36,332 bases of DNA from positions 1 through 36,332 of the forward strand of contig DJWN01000140.1 in NCBI GenBank assembly GCA_002440975.1. The letters run 5' to 3'. Below are positions 1-8,822 of the stretch, piece after piece. The position numbers and the translations under genes were made by a program. The notes under the pieces are model-generated. The model did not search any database, was not told where the DNA came from, and worked only from the letters and a program-made list of their open reading frames with translations. Within the stretch, counting starts at the first letter, position 1; each line of letters begins with the position of its first letter. The stretch comes from Bacteroidales bacterium UBA6229 (GTDB lineage Bacteria > Bacteroidota > Bacteroidia > Bacteroidales > F082).

Positions 1-25
1 ACGACAGTATTTCGGCATCGCTGCT
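1..25. repeat. direct repeat copy A (25 bp), inside the secreted protein gene
   Basis: The first 25 bases of the window are identical to 724-748. Both encode the start of the same Ig-like module (SSDAEILS) on the minus strand, so this marks a second, truncated copy of that domain. Confidence 0.85.
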
Positions 26-1558
26 GGCGGGTTCAGGAATGACAAAAGAAGCCGTGAAAGGCCCGTCCTCTGTTGTTCCCGGAACACCTGTTCCAGTGAT
101 GGAGAAGAATATTTTCAGGTTATAAGTTCCCGGATTCAGTCCGGCAACAGCATCAATCTCAGCACCGAAATCGACCCAGGTTTGATTACCGCCACCGTCA
201 TCAGACGACCAACTCACCTCACGTTCGGTATAAGTAGCTGGTTCAGCGGCACTGTTTTCCCATACTTTATAGCCGAAGCTAGCACCGGTTACATCACCAT
301 CACCATTCTTCCAGGTTTTGATATTGGCACCTTTCAGATAGAGTGCCGTCAACTCACCCAAGACTTTGCCATCAAATTCAGCACCTTTCTCCGTCAGATC
401 AGCTGGTTGCTCGCTATACCAATAAGTTAGCGAAGGCAGATTTACACCATCATCGTCACGCAGACCAAAATTGGGAGCAGGAGGATCAGCCTCAGTCACC
501 GTTACTGTCCAGATCTTTTCAGTATCATCTTCAGCGGTAACGGTATATTCCACAGGCGCAGAAAAATCCTGTGCAATGCCACTGGCCGGATCAATGGAAG
601 CACGATCTGAAATGGTGATCGTCGGACTGAGGCTTGTTAACACTGAGCCATTTTCCACTTCAATGGCAACAGTAGCCTCAGCAGAATTAATCACGGCAGC
701 ACCAGTTTGTTCGGCAAATGTGAACGACAGTATTTCGGCATCGCTGCTCAGTCCGGCTATTGTATAGCTGTAATTACTGCCAATGTTGTTGTTAAGCTTG
801 ATAGTGTATAAGTCAAAATCTGCAGTAATTCCACTAACCGTAGAGCTAAAGGCATAATAACTTACCGTTTTTCCGGCATCTTGTCCGGGAATACTTGCTG
901 TACCGCTGCTTCCAGTCATATTGAAAGTCAAAAGGCTGGAAGTGTTCCAGTTGTCGGTGGTATAACGCAGGTAAAAAATCTCTTCAGCTGATGGGTTATC
1001 ACTAACCGAAAGGGTAACTTCTGCAGCTTCATTTTGGACGATGTCAGTTGGAACACTTAAGTTGTTTAGCTCAACAGGTTCAGCAGAAGTTTCCATGAAA
1101 ATAGCCCTTGTGTTTCCATAGCCGGAATCTTCAAAAATTATTGAATACCAATTTCCACTGCTGAGGCTGACACTGTTATTGCCATGATCGCCAAATTGGA
1201 AGTTGTTTAATGCATCCAGCGATACGACAGCATTTCCTGACCATTGGTTTCCCCAATCATTATCAAAACTGGTACTCACAAATTTGAATTCCTGCGCTCC
1301 TGATGTTCCAGTGAATTCAAAACTTGTCTGCCATCGGGCAGTTCCTGTGTTCACTTTGATAAGGTCGAACGGACCACCCATATTGAGGTTGTTATTCCAA
1401 CCATTCCAATCTCCGGGCATTCGCAAACCATCCGGTTCATAAATCTGTCCAAAACCTTTTGGTGAGCCTAAAACCAAAATGAAAAGGATAAGTAAATTGA
1501 CGGTAAAGAATTGCACGAAATACGGCATAGCTGCCGTTTTGAGTAATTTTTTTTTCAT
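1..1558 (-). CDS. secreted multi-domain protein, 3' part cut off by the window edge
   Basis: I read this frame by hand: it is open from the ATG at 1558-1556 to position 2 (519 codons) with no stop, so the C-terminus lies outside. The N-terminus is MKKK followed by a long hydrophobic stretch and a Gly-Phe-Gly-Gln cleavage region, which is a signal peptide. Residues about 38-155 form a beta-rich module with the pattern MPGDWNGWNN and later WGNQWSGN, of the type common at the front of secreted Bacteroidota proteins with polysaccharide-binding-like folds. A module starting SSDAEILSFTF (about residue 270) resembles DUF5018-like Ig repeats, and the same start recurs at the very end of the window. 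A beta-rich module beginning NFGLRDDDG separates the two. No catalytic domain is visible. It is probably a surface or T9SS-exported protein, but the sorting tail would lie beyond position 1, so that is inference. Confidence 0.75.
   Translation of the reverse strand, partial: MKKKLLKTAAMPYFVQFFTVNLLILFILVLGSPKGFGQIYEPDGLRMPGDWNGWNNNLNMGGPFDLIKVNTGTARWQTSFEFTGTSGAQEFKFVSTSFDNDWGNQWSGNAVVSLDALNNFQFGDHGNNSVSLSSGNWYSIIFEDSGYGNTRAIFMETSAEPVELNNLSVPTDIVQNEAAEVTLSVSDNPSAEEIFYLRYTTDNWNTSSLLTFNMTGSSGTASIPGQDAGKTVSYYAFSSTVSGITADFDLYTIKLNNNIGSNYSYTIAGLSSDAEILSFTFAEQTGAAVINSAEATVAIEVENGSVLTSLSPTITISDRASIDPASGIAQDFSAPVEYTVTAEDDTEKIWTVTVTEADPPAPNFGLRDDDGVNLPSLTYWYSEQPADLTEKGAEFDGKVLGELTALYLKGANIKTWKNGDGDVTGASFGYKVWENSAAEPATYTEREVSWSSDDGGGNQTWVDFGAEIDAVAGLNPGTYNLKIFFSITGTGVPGTTEDGPFTASFVIPEPASSDAEILS
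724..748. repeat. direct repeat copy B (25 bp), inside the secreted protein gene
   Basis: Perfect 25-base match to positions 1-25. It lies at the N-terminal boundary of the complete Ig-like module of the minus-strand secreted protein, in the same reading frame as copy A. Confidence 0.85.
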
Positions 1559-1624
1559 AGCTACAAGGTTGTGTTCCTGAAATTGGCAGGGGGGTTAGCT
1601 GCCTGCACAAAAAATTAAAGTTAA

Positions 1625-1653
1625 CAAATATATATTATCAAACTGATAACAAA
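1625..1653 (-). promoter_or_regulatory. candidate Bacteroidota promoter of the secreted protein gene
   Basis: On the minus strand TATATTTG (1632-1625) matches the TAnnTTTG -7 consensus. TTTG (1653-1650) sits 17 nt upstream as a possible -33 element. The predicted transcript would start near 1618, giving a leader of about 60 nt. Confidence 0.45.
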
Positions 1654-1769
1654 AAGTTTAGCCAACAAGATAACTGGTTTTTTTTTCGCAATCGGTTGTG
1701 GAAGTTATTTTTAAGCTTCTGTCAGGCTCAACTGAATGATAGCTTTCAAGACTACACAAAAAAGTGTAC

Positions 1770-3035
1770 TTACAAAAGATTCTGCTGCAGATTTCCCAAT
1801 GGGATATCTTTTGGAAAACAAAGGAAATATTTAGTCACAGGATGTGATAATACGCTGATGTTGAGCTGATCCGATGCCTCTGAAATATCTTTGATGCTGC
1901 CGTCTTTATATAAAATATTGATACGTGCCTGTTGCGGATGGTAAGCATGATTGGATGTTTTGCCTGTGATCAGCAGGTGTTTGGCTTCATTTGGAGCCAT
2001 CCCATAGTGTTTGCAAATGTCCTTTTGCAACTGTTGAAGCTGATCTTCTTCAAAAGCCTGATCGGCCATCACCACCCTGAATAATTTGCGGTTGACAATA
2101 CCATTACTCAAAAAGCTAAGTACCTTATCAGGATGGCGGCTCCATGATTTGAGTGCAGAAAACACATCAAAATCATCCAGAAGGCTATATTGATGTATGG
2201 TTTCGTCAAGTTCGGCAAAATCCGGTGGATTGTTTTGTTTAGGCAGAAAATAGTATAGCGGATCGGGTGTAGAGGCTTTCAGATTGTCGGCAATTTCGCG
2301 GGCACGCAAAAGGGCGTTCATCAACATATGCTCGGCACTCAAAACAGTTTTGTGTAAGTACACCTGCCAGTACATCAGCCTTCGGGCAACGATAAATTTC
2401 TCTACTGAATAAATTCCCTTGGCCTGAATAGCAAGTTCATCGTCCACCACCTCCAGCATGGCCAGCAGCCGGTCGGCATTGATATTGCCTTCGGTAACGC
2501 CCGTAAAAAAGCTGTCGCGCTTAAGGTAGTCCATCCGATCCATATCCAGCTGGCTCGAAACCAGCTTGCTTAAAAACTGTCGCGGATGGTTTCCTTCAAA
2601 AATTGCCAATGTCTCGTCCAATGCTCCTGCATGTTCCGTATTTAATTTCTGGATAAAAACACGCGACAACTTTTCATGGTTCACACTTTCGATAATTGTT
2701 TTTTCGAGTGTGTGTGAATAAGGTCCATGACCGATATCGTGCAGCAATATGGCTAGCGAAGCGGCTTGCCTTTCGCCCTTACTGATGGTATAACCCTTAT
2801 TACGCAGCAATTGTATGGCCTGCTGCATCAGATGCATGGCTCCCAGGCTGTGATGAAAACGGGTATGCAAGGCTCCTGGATAAACCAGATGAGAGAGCCC
2901 AAGCTGTTTGATTCGTCTTAAACGTTGAAAATAAGGGTGTTCGATTAGGTCGAAATGCAATTCATCGGGTATGCTTACAAAACCATAAACCGGATCGTTA
3001 AATATTTTCTTTTTGTTGGCACTGTCAAAGGGCAT
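1770..3035 (-). CDS. HD-domain phosphohydrolase (dGTPase-like family)
   Basis: This 421-residue protein belongs to the HD superfamily of metal-dependent phosphohydrolases related to dNTP triphosphohydrolases and SAMHD1. Visible motifs are RFHHSLG (His61-His62), LLHDIGHGPYSH with the His99-Asp100 doublet, and LDMDRMDYLKRD downstream, which supply the usual metal ligands. The N-terminus, with DPVYGFVSIP and FQRLRRIKQLG, is typical of Bacteroidota members. The open frame continues upstream to 3155, but that extension runs into the divergent promoter region and reads as non-conserved hydrophobic sequence, so I chose the ATG at 3035, directly before MPFDSANKKK. It is divergent from porX. The substrate is not determinable from sequence; hydrolysis of dNTPs or another nucleotide is inference from the family. 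Confidence 0.88.
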   Translation of the reverse strand: MPFDSANKKKIFNDPVYGFVSIPDELHFDLIEHPYFQRLRRIKQLGLSHLVYPGALHTRFHHSLGAMHLMQQAIQLLRNKGYTISKGERQAASLAILLHDIGHGPYSHTLEKTIIESVNHEKLSRVFIQKLNTEHAGALDETLAIFEGNHPRQFLSKLVSSQLDMDRMDYLKRDSFFTGVTEGNINADRLLAMLEVVDDELAIQAKGIYSVEKFIVARRLMYWQVYLHKTVLSAEHMLMNALLRAREIADNLKASTPDPLYYFLPKQNNPPDFAELDETIHQYSLLDDFDVFSALKSWSRHPDKVLSFLSNGIVNRKLFRVVMADQAFEEDQLQQLQKDICKHYGMAPNEAKHLLITGKTSNHAYHPQQARINILYKDGSIKDISEASDQLNISVLSHPVTKYFLCFPKDIPLGNLQQNLL

Positions 3036-3104
3036 AATTATTGTTAATTTTGTACTTATCGCGTCAGTCTTTACAATAAAAGCGACGTTTCTTGCATTTA
3101 ACAA

Positions 3105-3112
3105 CAAAAGTA
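3105..3112 (-). promoter_or_regulatory. candidate -7 element for the HD-domain gene
   Basis: TACTTTTG on the minus strand (3112-3105) is a full match to TAnnTTTG, about 70 nt upstream of the ATG at 3035. I see no well-placed -33 TTTG, so this is only a candidate. Confidence 0.3.
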
Positions 3113-3170
3113 CACTTATCGTCAACATCTTTACCCACCTAAAATAATCAGACACTAAAAATTTATACTT

Positions 3171-4739
3171 ATGGATAAAATTAAAATTTTATGGGCAGAT
3201 GATGAAATTGACGTATTAAAACCACATATCCTGTTTCTCGAGCAAAAGGGTTATGATGTTATCGCCATCAATAACGGTGACGAAGCCTTGGATATCGTTC
3301 GGACGGAGCATCTCGACATTGTTTTTCTGGACGAAAATATGCCCGGGCTTTCCGGCATCGAAACCCTGGAAAAAATCAAAGCCGAGTATCCTAACCTTCC
3401 TGTGGTGATGATCACCAAAAGCGAAGAGGAATCGATTATGGAGGATGCGATCGGAAGCAATATAGCCGATTATCTGATTAAGCCCGTTAAGCCAAATCAG
3501 ATTTTGTTAAGCCTGAAACGTAACCTGGAGAACAGAAAACTGGTTAGCGAAAAATCTACCATGACTTATCAACAGGAGTTTAGAAATATTGGCATGGACT
3601 TGAATAATCAACTTAGTTTTGAAGAGTGGGTAGATGTTTATAAACGTCTCATTCGATGGGAGTTGGAACTTGAAAAAGCTTCCGACCCGGGCATTATCGA
3701 AGTGCTTAATATGCAAAAGGATGAGGCCAATCTTCAGTTTTCGCGTTTCATTGAGAAGAACTATGTGAGCTGGTTGAATGATTCACCGGAGGGTAAGCCG
3801 GTTTTATCCCATACCCTGATGCGTGATAAGGTGTTTCCGCATCTGGTAAGGAGTCAGAATCCTTTGTTTATGATCCTGATAGATAATTTGCGCTACGATC
3901 AATGGAAAGCCATTCAGCCCATGATTGAAGAATTTTTCAGGGTAGAGAGCGATGAAGTGTATTGCAGCATTTTGCCTACCACCACACAATATGCCCGGAA
4001 TGCAGTTTTTGCAGGACTGATGCCTAATGAAATCAGGAAAAAATATCCTCAATACTGGACCGACGAAGAAGATGAAGGCACCAAAAACCAGTATGAAGCA
4101 GAGCTGTTGCAGGAACAACTGAAACGATTTGGCAAGGATATACGATTTTCGTATCACAAAGTGCTTAACCTGAATGCAGGCAAAAAGCTGGCCGACAATA
4201 TGTCGAACCTGATGAGTAACCAGCTGAATGTGATTGTTTACAATTTTGTGGATATGCTTTCGCATGCCCGGACAGAAATGGAGATGATACGCGAACTAGC
4301 TGAAGATGAGGCTGCTTATCGTTCGTTGATGAAATCCTGGTTTGAACATTCGAGCCTCTTTGATATCTTTAGATTTATTTCCCGCAAAGAATCGGAAGTG
4401 ATATTGACAACCGATCATGGCTCGGTTTATGTGAAAGATCCGGTGAAAATTCTGGGCGACAGAAATGTGAATACCAATCTGCGGTATAAATTTGGTAAAA
4501 GTCTGAAATATAATTCAAAAGAAGTTTTTGAGGTCAGGAATCCCGAAGATGTTTTTTTGCCTCGCATCAACGTGAGTACTTCCTATGTGTTTGCAAGATC
4601 GGCCGACTTTTTTGCCTATCCCAACAATTACAATTACTATGTGAATTATTACCGCAATACCTTTCAACATGGTGGAATTTCTATTTACGAAATGCTGATA
4701 CCGGTGATTCATCTCAAACCAAAAGTGCAAAGAATATGA
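3171..4739 (+). CDS. porX: PorX-type response regulator with PglZ phosphodiesterase domain
   Basis: 522 residues. The receiver domain (about 1-120) has acidic pocket Asp10-Asp11, phospho-acceptor Asp54 in IVFLDENMPG, Thr82 and Lys104 in DYLIKPVKP. A linker of about 80 residues follows. The C-terminal alkaline-phosphatase-superfamily (PglZ) domain has MILIDNLRYDQW, ILPTTTQYARN, NFVDMLSHA and ILTTDHGSVY, which carry the expected metal-binding Asp, Thr and His residues. The order and length match PorX, the regulator that with the sensor PorY controls the type IX secretion system in Porphyromonas and relatives. No porY-like kinase is in the window. Its stop overlaps the start of tsaE by 4 nt (ATGA), so the two are probably translationally coupled. 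T9SS cargo (the C25 peptidase at 14043) is encoded nearby, consistent with the role. Confidence 0.93.
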   Translation: MDKIKILWADDEIDVLKPHILFLEQKGYDVIAINNGDEALDIVRTEHLDIVFLDENMPGLSGIETLEKIKAEYPNLPVVMITKSEEESIMEDAIGSNIADYLIKPVKPNQILLSLKRNLENRKLVSEKSTMTYQQEFRNIGMDLNNQLSFEEWVDVYKRLIRWELELEKASDPGIIEVLNMQKDEANLQFSRFIEKNYVSWLNDSPEGKPVLSHTLMRDKVFPHLVRSQNPLFMILIDNLRYDQWKAIQPMIEEFFRVESDEVYCSILPTTTQYARNAVFAGLMPNEIRKKYPQYWTDEEDEGTKNQYEAELLQEQLKRFGKDIRFSYHKVLNLNAGKKLADNMSNLMSNQLNVIVYNFVDMLSHARTEMEMIRELAEDEAAYRSLMKSWFEHSSLFDIFRFISRKESEVILTTDHGSVYVKDPVKILGDRNVNTNLRYKFGKSLKYNSKEVFEVRNPEDVFLPRINVSTSYVFARSADFFAYPNNYNYYVNYYRNTFQHGGISIYEMLIPVIHLKPKVQRI

Positions 4740-5176
4740 CCCCAAAGCTTTTCGTGGCAGCCAGGCCGGCTGATCTCACAGAGGTGGCCGCCTGGCTTTC
4801 CGAAATCAGAAAAGATTTTCCGGTGATGGCGTTTTATGGTCCGATGGGAGCCGGAAAAACTACGCTGATCAAGGCTTTTTGTCGATTCGAGAATATCACC
4901 GATGAGGTGAACAGCCCCACATTTTCACTTGTAAACGAATACCTTAGCCTGGAAGGGGAGTCTTTTTTTCATTTTGATTTCTATCGTATCGAAAAGCTGG
5001 AAGAGGCCTATGATATTGGCTATGAGAATTATTTTTACAGTGGTAATTGTTGTATGATCGAATGGCCCGAGAAGATTATGCAACTTTTACCGGAAAATCA
5101 CGTAAAAATTGATATTCAACCTGATGAGCATAGCGGAGCGCGTACGATCAGCTGCCAACTCATCACAGCAGTTTAA
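4736..5176 (+). CDS. tsaE: tRNA threonylcarbamoyladenosine biosynthesis ATPase TsaE
   Basis: 146 residues, the normal length for TsaE, a P-loop ATPase that works with TsaB and TsaD to make the t6A37 modification on ANN-decoding tRNAs. The Walker A motif GPMGAGKTT is at residues 35-43. Family landmarks NSPTFSLVNEY and HFDFYRIE follow, and MIEWPEK lies near the C-terminus. The start ATG sits inside the porX stop region (ATGA overlap), and the stop is only three bases before ald. Confidence 0.95.
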   Translation: MTPKLFVAARPADLTEVAAWLSEIRKDFPVMAFYGPMGAGKTTLIKAFCRFENITDEVNSPTFSLVNEYLSLEGESFFHFDFYRIEKLEEAYDIGYENYFYSGNCCMIEWPEKIMQLLPENHVKIDIQPDEHSGARTISCQLITAV

Positions 5177-5179
5177 CCT

Positions 5180-6400
5180 ATGTCGCAGGAAAACCAGTTT
5201 ATTCGATTTGCGGGAAGTCACAGCCTGATGCCACAGGAAGAGAAGCTTGAAAAGGCATTTAAAAAAGACAGTTTGAAAATTGGAATCCCAGCCGAAAAAC
5301 AAGCTGATGAACGCCGTATTGCCTTGATTCCGGATGGTGTTCGCTTGTTGACAGCGCATGGAAATCAGGTTTTCGTGCAGCGCGGAGCCGGTAAATATGC
5401 ACAATACAGCGATCACGAATATGCCGAAGCAGGTGCTATTATGGTTGACAATGCCAGCGAAACTTACCAGGCCGATCTGATCCTGAAAGTAGCACCTCCT
5501 GATATCGAAGAGCTTACTTATACACACAGCGATCAGGCACTTTTTTCTGTTTTGCAGCAAAATGCACACAGCAGAGATTGGTTTGAGCTGGTGCTTCGGC
5601 AAAAGCTTGTGGCCCTGGCCTTCGAGCATATTCAGGATAAATCCGGAGCACTTCCGCTCTTGCGGTCGATGAGCGAAATAATTGGTAATATGTGTGTTGT
5701 GGTGGCTGCTGAGTATTTGTGTCACCCTGAATATGGTAAAGGACAGATGCTGGGTGGTTTTCCGGGTGTGGCACCCACCGAAGTGGTTATCATCGGTTCG
5801 GGTAATGTGGCTGAGTATGCCTCGCGCGGTTTCCTGGGGATGGGTTGTTTGGTCAAGGTTTTTGATAATTCTATGTATAAACTGAGAACCCTGCAAAATA
5901 ACCTGGGTCAGCGAATTTATACCTCGGCACTTCAACCCGATCTGATAGGTGAAGCCTTGCAAACTGCTGATGTAGTGATCGGTGCCAAGCATACCAATGA
6001 TGGTACTACTTCCTGCATGATCAGCGCAGCGATGATTAAAAAAATGAAAGCCGGCGCAGTGATCATTGATGTGAGCATTGATCAGGGTGGGTGCTTTGAG
6101 ACAAGCAGACCTACAACGCATAAAAATCCTGTTTATCAGGAGTATGATATCACCCATTATGCGGTGCCTAATATGGCATCACGCGTGCCGCGAACGGCTT
6201 CTGTTGCGTTTAACAATTTCTTTATGCCACTGTTGTTGCAAATTGCCGAAGCAGGCGGGGTGCAGGCTTATCTGCAATCGGACAGGGCATTTGCGAAAGG
6301 GGTTTATGCTTTTAACGGGAAACTGACCAATCATTTTATCTCCCAGAAACATCGTTTACCGTTTCATCACCTGGAGTTGCTGCTGGCAGCTTTTTATTAG
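5180..6400 (+). CDS. ald: alanine dehydrogenase / PNT-family protein (Bacteroidota type)
   Basis: 406 residues, homologous over its length to L-alanine dehydrogenase, which interconverts alanine with pyruvate and ammonia using NAD. Compared with my recollection of the mycobacterial enzyme, the substrate Arg (DERRIAL), Lys (ADLILKV) and the Asp in IDVSIDQGGCFETSRP are present. The nucleotide-binding loop reads IGSGNVAEYASRG. The position of the catalytic His (LHLAA in the reference) reads LQQNA here, with Gln126 in place of His and a His four residues later (His130). The N-terminus carries about 30 extra residues before KIGIPAE. The gene starts three bases after tsaE and is probably in the porX-tsaE transcript. 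Homology is certain. That it really is an alanine dehydrogenase is less so, because of the His change. Confidence 0.85.
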   Translation: MSQENQFIRFAGSHSLMPQEEKLEKAFKKDSLKIGIPAEKQADERRIALIPDGVRLLTAHGNQVFVQRGAGKYAQYSDHEYAEAGAIMVDNASETYQADLILKVAPPDIEELTYTHSDQALFSVLQQNAHSRDWFELVLRQKLVALAFEHIQDKSGALPLLRSMSEIIGNMCVVVAAEYLCHPEYGKGQMLGGFPGVAPTEVVIIGSGNVAEYASRGFLGMGCLVKVFDNSMYKLRTLQNNLGQRIYTSALQPDLIGEALQTADVVIGAKHTNDGTTSCMISAAMIKKMKAGAVIIDVSIDQGGCFETSRPTTHKNPVYQEYDITHYAVPNMASRVPRTASVAFNNFFMPLLLQIAEAGGVQAYLQSDRAFAKGVYAFNGKLTNHFISQKHRLPFHHLELLLAAFY

Positions 6401-6409
6401 TAGCAAGGT

Positions 6410-6443
6410 TTTGAAGCTGATTTTTTTATTTCAAGTATATTTG
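6410..6443 (+). promoter_or_regulatory. candidate promoter of aroBA
   Basis: TATATTTG (6436-6443) is an exact TAnnTTTG match, with TTTG at 6410-6413, 22 nt upstream. The predicted start of transcription near 6450 leaves only about 5-8 nt before the aroB start codons. Confidence 0.45.
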
Positions 6444-6454
6444 CTCAAAGCAAA

Positions 6455-7522
6455 ATGATGAATCCTTATACTGCAAGCCTATTTTTAAATCAGGATGCCC
6501 TGGCAGATTTCGAGAAGCAAATCCGTGTTTTCAAACAAAAAAGGCAAAAAGTATTTGTCTTGCTGGATGATCATACCAGGTATTTTTGTTGGCCGTTGAT
6601 TCAAGCTTATTTCATTGAAATACAGAATGATACTATGTTCGTTGAAATTCCTCACGGGGAAGAAAACAAGAATTTGGATCAGCTTCAATCAATCTGGAAA
6701 CAGCTTACCAAAGCAGGTGCTGGAAGGGATGCTGTGTTGATTAATCTGGGTGGAGGAGTGATCACCGATCTGGGTGGTTTTGCTGCTGCTAGCTACAAAC
6801 GCGGGATTACCACGATTCATTTTCCGACCACTTTGCTGGCGATGGTTGATGCCGCCCTGGGTGGAAAAACCGGAATTGATTTTGAAGGATATAAAAACCA
6901 TATTGGTGCATTTTATCAACCTCAAAAAGTTTACGTCCTGACGGATTTTTTGAAGACTCTCCCCGAAAGGCAATGGAAATCAGGCCTGGGCGAACTGATC
7001 AAATATGGTTTTTTAACAGCAAAAGGGATAAAACCCTTGGAGAATTTTTCTTTTTTGCAAAATCAACAACTGCAGGAAACTATAATCGAAGCCGCACAGT
7101 TTAAGCTGAATGTGGTTGCTGAAGATCCAACAGAAAACGGGATGAGAAAAATCCTGAATTTTGGTCATACCATCGGTCATGCCTTCGAAAGTTTTGCAAT
7201 GAGTAAGCAACAGATGCTTATGCATGGCGAAGCGGTTGCCGCCGGAATAGTAGCTGAGTTGTATCTTTCTGTTAAGTTAAAAGGATTAAAAATTTACGTT
7301 TTAGAGGAATATATAAGCTTTTATCGTCTTCATTTTGAACCATTTAAAATTGTCGCTTCTGATGTTTCTAACCTTCTGGAAATTATCTCTCACGACAAAA
7401 AAAACAGAGGGGGAGAGTTGTTGTTGGTTTGTATCAATAGCAACGAAAAACCAGTTTTTGATGTACCGATTGAACCAGAACAGCTCAGGGAGTGTTTAAT
7501 CTGGTATAGCGAGTTGTTTTGA
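6455..7522 (+). CDS. aroB: 3-dehydroquinate synthase
   Basis: 355 residues, the normal family length. AroB converts DAHP to 3-dehydroquinate, the second step of the shikimate pathway, using NAD and a divalent metal. NAD-binding sequence GGGVITDLGGFAA, then PTTLLAMVDAALGGKTGID and KNHIGAFYQP form the conserved core. The metal ligands are seen in the helix after GLGELIKYG (Glu), in FGHTIGHAFES (His) and in HGEAVAAG (His). Two consecutive ATG codons (6455, 6458) are possible starts. It is followed one base later by aroA, so the two form an operon. Confidence 0.97.
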   Translation: MMNPYTASLFLNQDALADFEKQIRVFKQKRQKVFVLLDDHTRYFCWPLIQAYFIEIQNDTMFVEIPHGEENKNLDQLQSIWKQLTKAGAGRDAVLINLGGGVITDLGGFAAASYKRGITTIHFPTTLLAMVDAALGGKTGIDFEGYKNHIGAFYQPQKVYVLTDFLKTLPERQWKSGLGELIKYGFLTAKGIKPLENFSFLQNQQLQETIIEAAQFKLNVVAEDPTENGMRKILNFGHTIGHAFESFAMSKQQMLMHGEAVAAGIVAELYLSVKLKGLKIYVLEEYISFYRLHFEPFKIVASDVSNLLEIISHDKKNRGGELLLVCINSNEKPVFDVPIEPEQLRECLIWYSELF

Positions 7523-7523
7523 T

Positions 7524-8789
7524 ATGGCAAATGCAAAAATTCTCACCCCAACACACACCCTGCTTATGGGCAGGATTCAGTTGAGTACCAGTAAAAGCGA
7601 AAGTAACAGAGCATTGATGATTCGCGCTTATGGTGGTTTTGATCGTTTGATTACACAGTTGAGCGATGCCGAAGATACACAGCTTTTAAAAACTAATCTG
7701 AAACAGATCAAAGATTGTTCGCAATCTGCTATTCCACTTGTTATCGATTGTGGAAATGCAGGAACGGTATTTCGTTTCCTGTTGACCTACCTGGCTACAC
7801 TACCCGGAAAATGGATGCTCACTGGTTCGGGCAGGATGCAGGAACGGCCTGTTGGAGAGTTGGTTGAATCGCTTCGGAACTTAGGTGCCGATATTTCTTA
7901 TACCAGTAAAGAAGACTTCGCACCTCTACGCATCCATGGAAAAATGCTTCATGGAGGACAGACTGCTGTGGATATTTCCAGAAGTAGTCAATTTGCTTCT
8001 TCATTGTTGTTGGCAGCACCGCAATGGGAAAATGGCCTGGCCTTGCAGCTTCGGGGAAGCCAGAGCTCGTTGCCTTATATTGAAATGACCATCGCATTGA
8101 TGCGACATTTTGGAGCTGTTGTGAAACAGCAAAACGACAAGATTATCGTTGAACCTGTGCCGTATAAAAATGTTGGTCTTCGGATACATCCCGACTGGAG
8201 TGCTGCCTCTTACTGGTATGAGATGATGGCTCTGAGCAAGGGTGGTGAATTAGTCCTCGATCATTTAAGCCTGAATTCACTTCAGGGTGATAAGGTAATT
8301 GCACAGCTGTTTGAACAATTAGGCGTTCAATCGCATCAGGAACCTGATGGTGTGAGGATTTTTAAACAAGGCAAAACGGTAAAAGAATTTGAGTGCGATC
8401 TGCGGCATAACCCAGATTTGCTTCCAGCTTTGGCTGTTAGCTGTGCCGGATTGGGAGTTACAGCCAAATTTACCGGGCTCGATAATCTCGTTCACAAGGA
8501 ATCGAACAGGTTGTTGGCTTTAAAGACCGAATTATTGAAACTGGAAGTTTTTTTTCAGGAAATCAAAAAAGGCTCTTACATCCTTAAGCCAAACAAAAAG
8601 CTGCCAGTTTTTAATGCTTCAAAACCGCTGCTAATCAATTGTTGGGCAGATCATCGCATTGCCATGGCTTTTGCACCGCTTGCACTTAAGGTGGGTGCGC
8701 TTCAGCTGAACGACCCCGATGTGGTTGCAAAATCTTATCCGGCATTTTGGTCGATGATGCGAACAACAGGTCTGTTCAACCAAAGCTAA
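7524..8789 (+). CDS. aroA: 3-phosphoshikimate 1-carboxyvinyltransferase (EPSP synthase)
   Basis: 421 residues. It transfers enolpyruvyl from PEP to shikimate 3-phosphate. Recognisable motifs are STSKSESNRALM (substrate Lys, Ser and Arg), CGNAGTVFRFLL, RMQERPVGELV, SRSSQFASSLLLAAP, KESNRLLALK with the catalytic Glu, WADHRIAMAFAPLA and VVAKSYPAFW with the PEP-binding Lys. The PEP loop reads GNAGTVFR, where many bacterial enzymes have GNAGTAMR, and the usual NDIPDA region is degenerate (HNPDLLPALAV). Both are within Bacteroidota variation as far as I can judge. The start ATG lies one base after the aroB stop. Confidence 0.95.
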   Translation: MANAKILTPTHTLLMGRIQLSTSKSESNRALMIRAYGGFDRLITQLSDAEDTQLLKTNLKQIKDCSQSAIPLVIDCGNAGTVFRFLLTYLATLPGKWMLTGSGRMQERPVGELVESLRNLGADISYTSKEDFAPLRIHGKMLHGGQTAVDISRSSQFASSLLLAAPQWENGLALQLRGSQSSLPYIEMTIALMRHFGAVVKQQNDKIIVEPVPYKNVGLRIHPDWSAASYWYEMMALSKGGELVLDHLSLNSLQGDKVIAQLFEQLGVQSHQEPDGVRIFKQGKTVKEFECDLRHNPDLLPALAVSCAGLGVTAKFTGLDNLVHKESNRLLALKTELLKLEVFFQEIKKGSYILKPNKKLPVFNASKPLLINCWADHRIAMAFAPLALKVGALQLNDPDVVAKSYPAFWSMMRTTGLFNQS

Positions 8790-8822
8790 CATTTTGATTT
8801 GTTTTTGGATTGCTTGCTTTAA

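Noticed and set aside
182..767. Three overlapping plus-strand frames at the left edge
   Set aside because: The minus-strand frame here is open to the window edge and reads as a secreted multi-domain protein with a signal peptide and repeated modules.
3036..3155. N-terminal extension of the HD-domain protein
   Set aside because: It occupies the divergent promoter region and contains a -7 element; the family core begins right after the ATG at 3035.
5087..6157. Long minus-strand open frame of 356 codons
   Set aside because: It lies opposite tsaE and ald, whose plus-strand frames carry clear family motifs; the minus-strand product resembles nothing and is a shadow.
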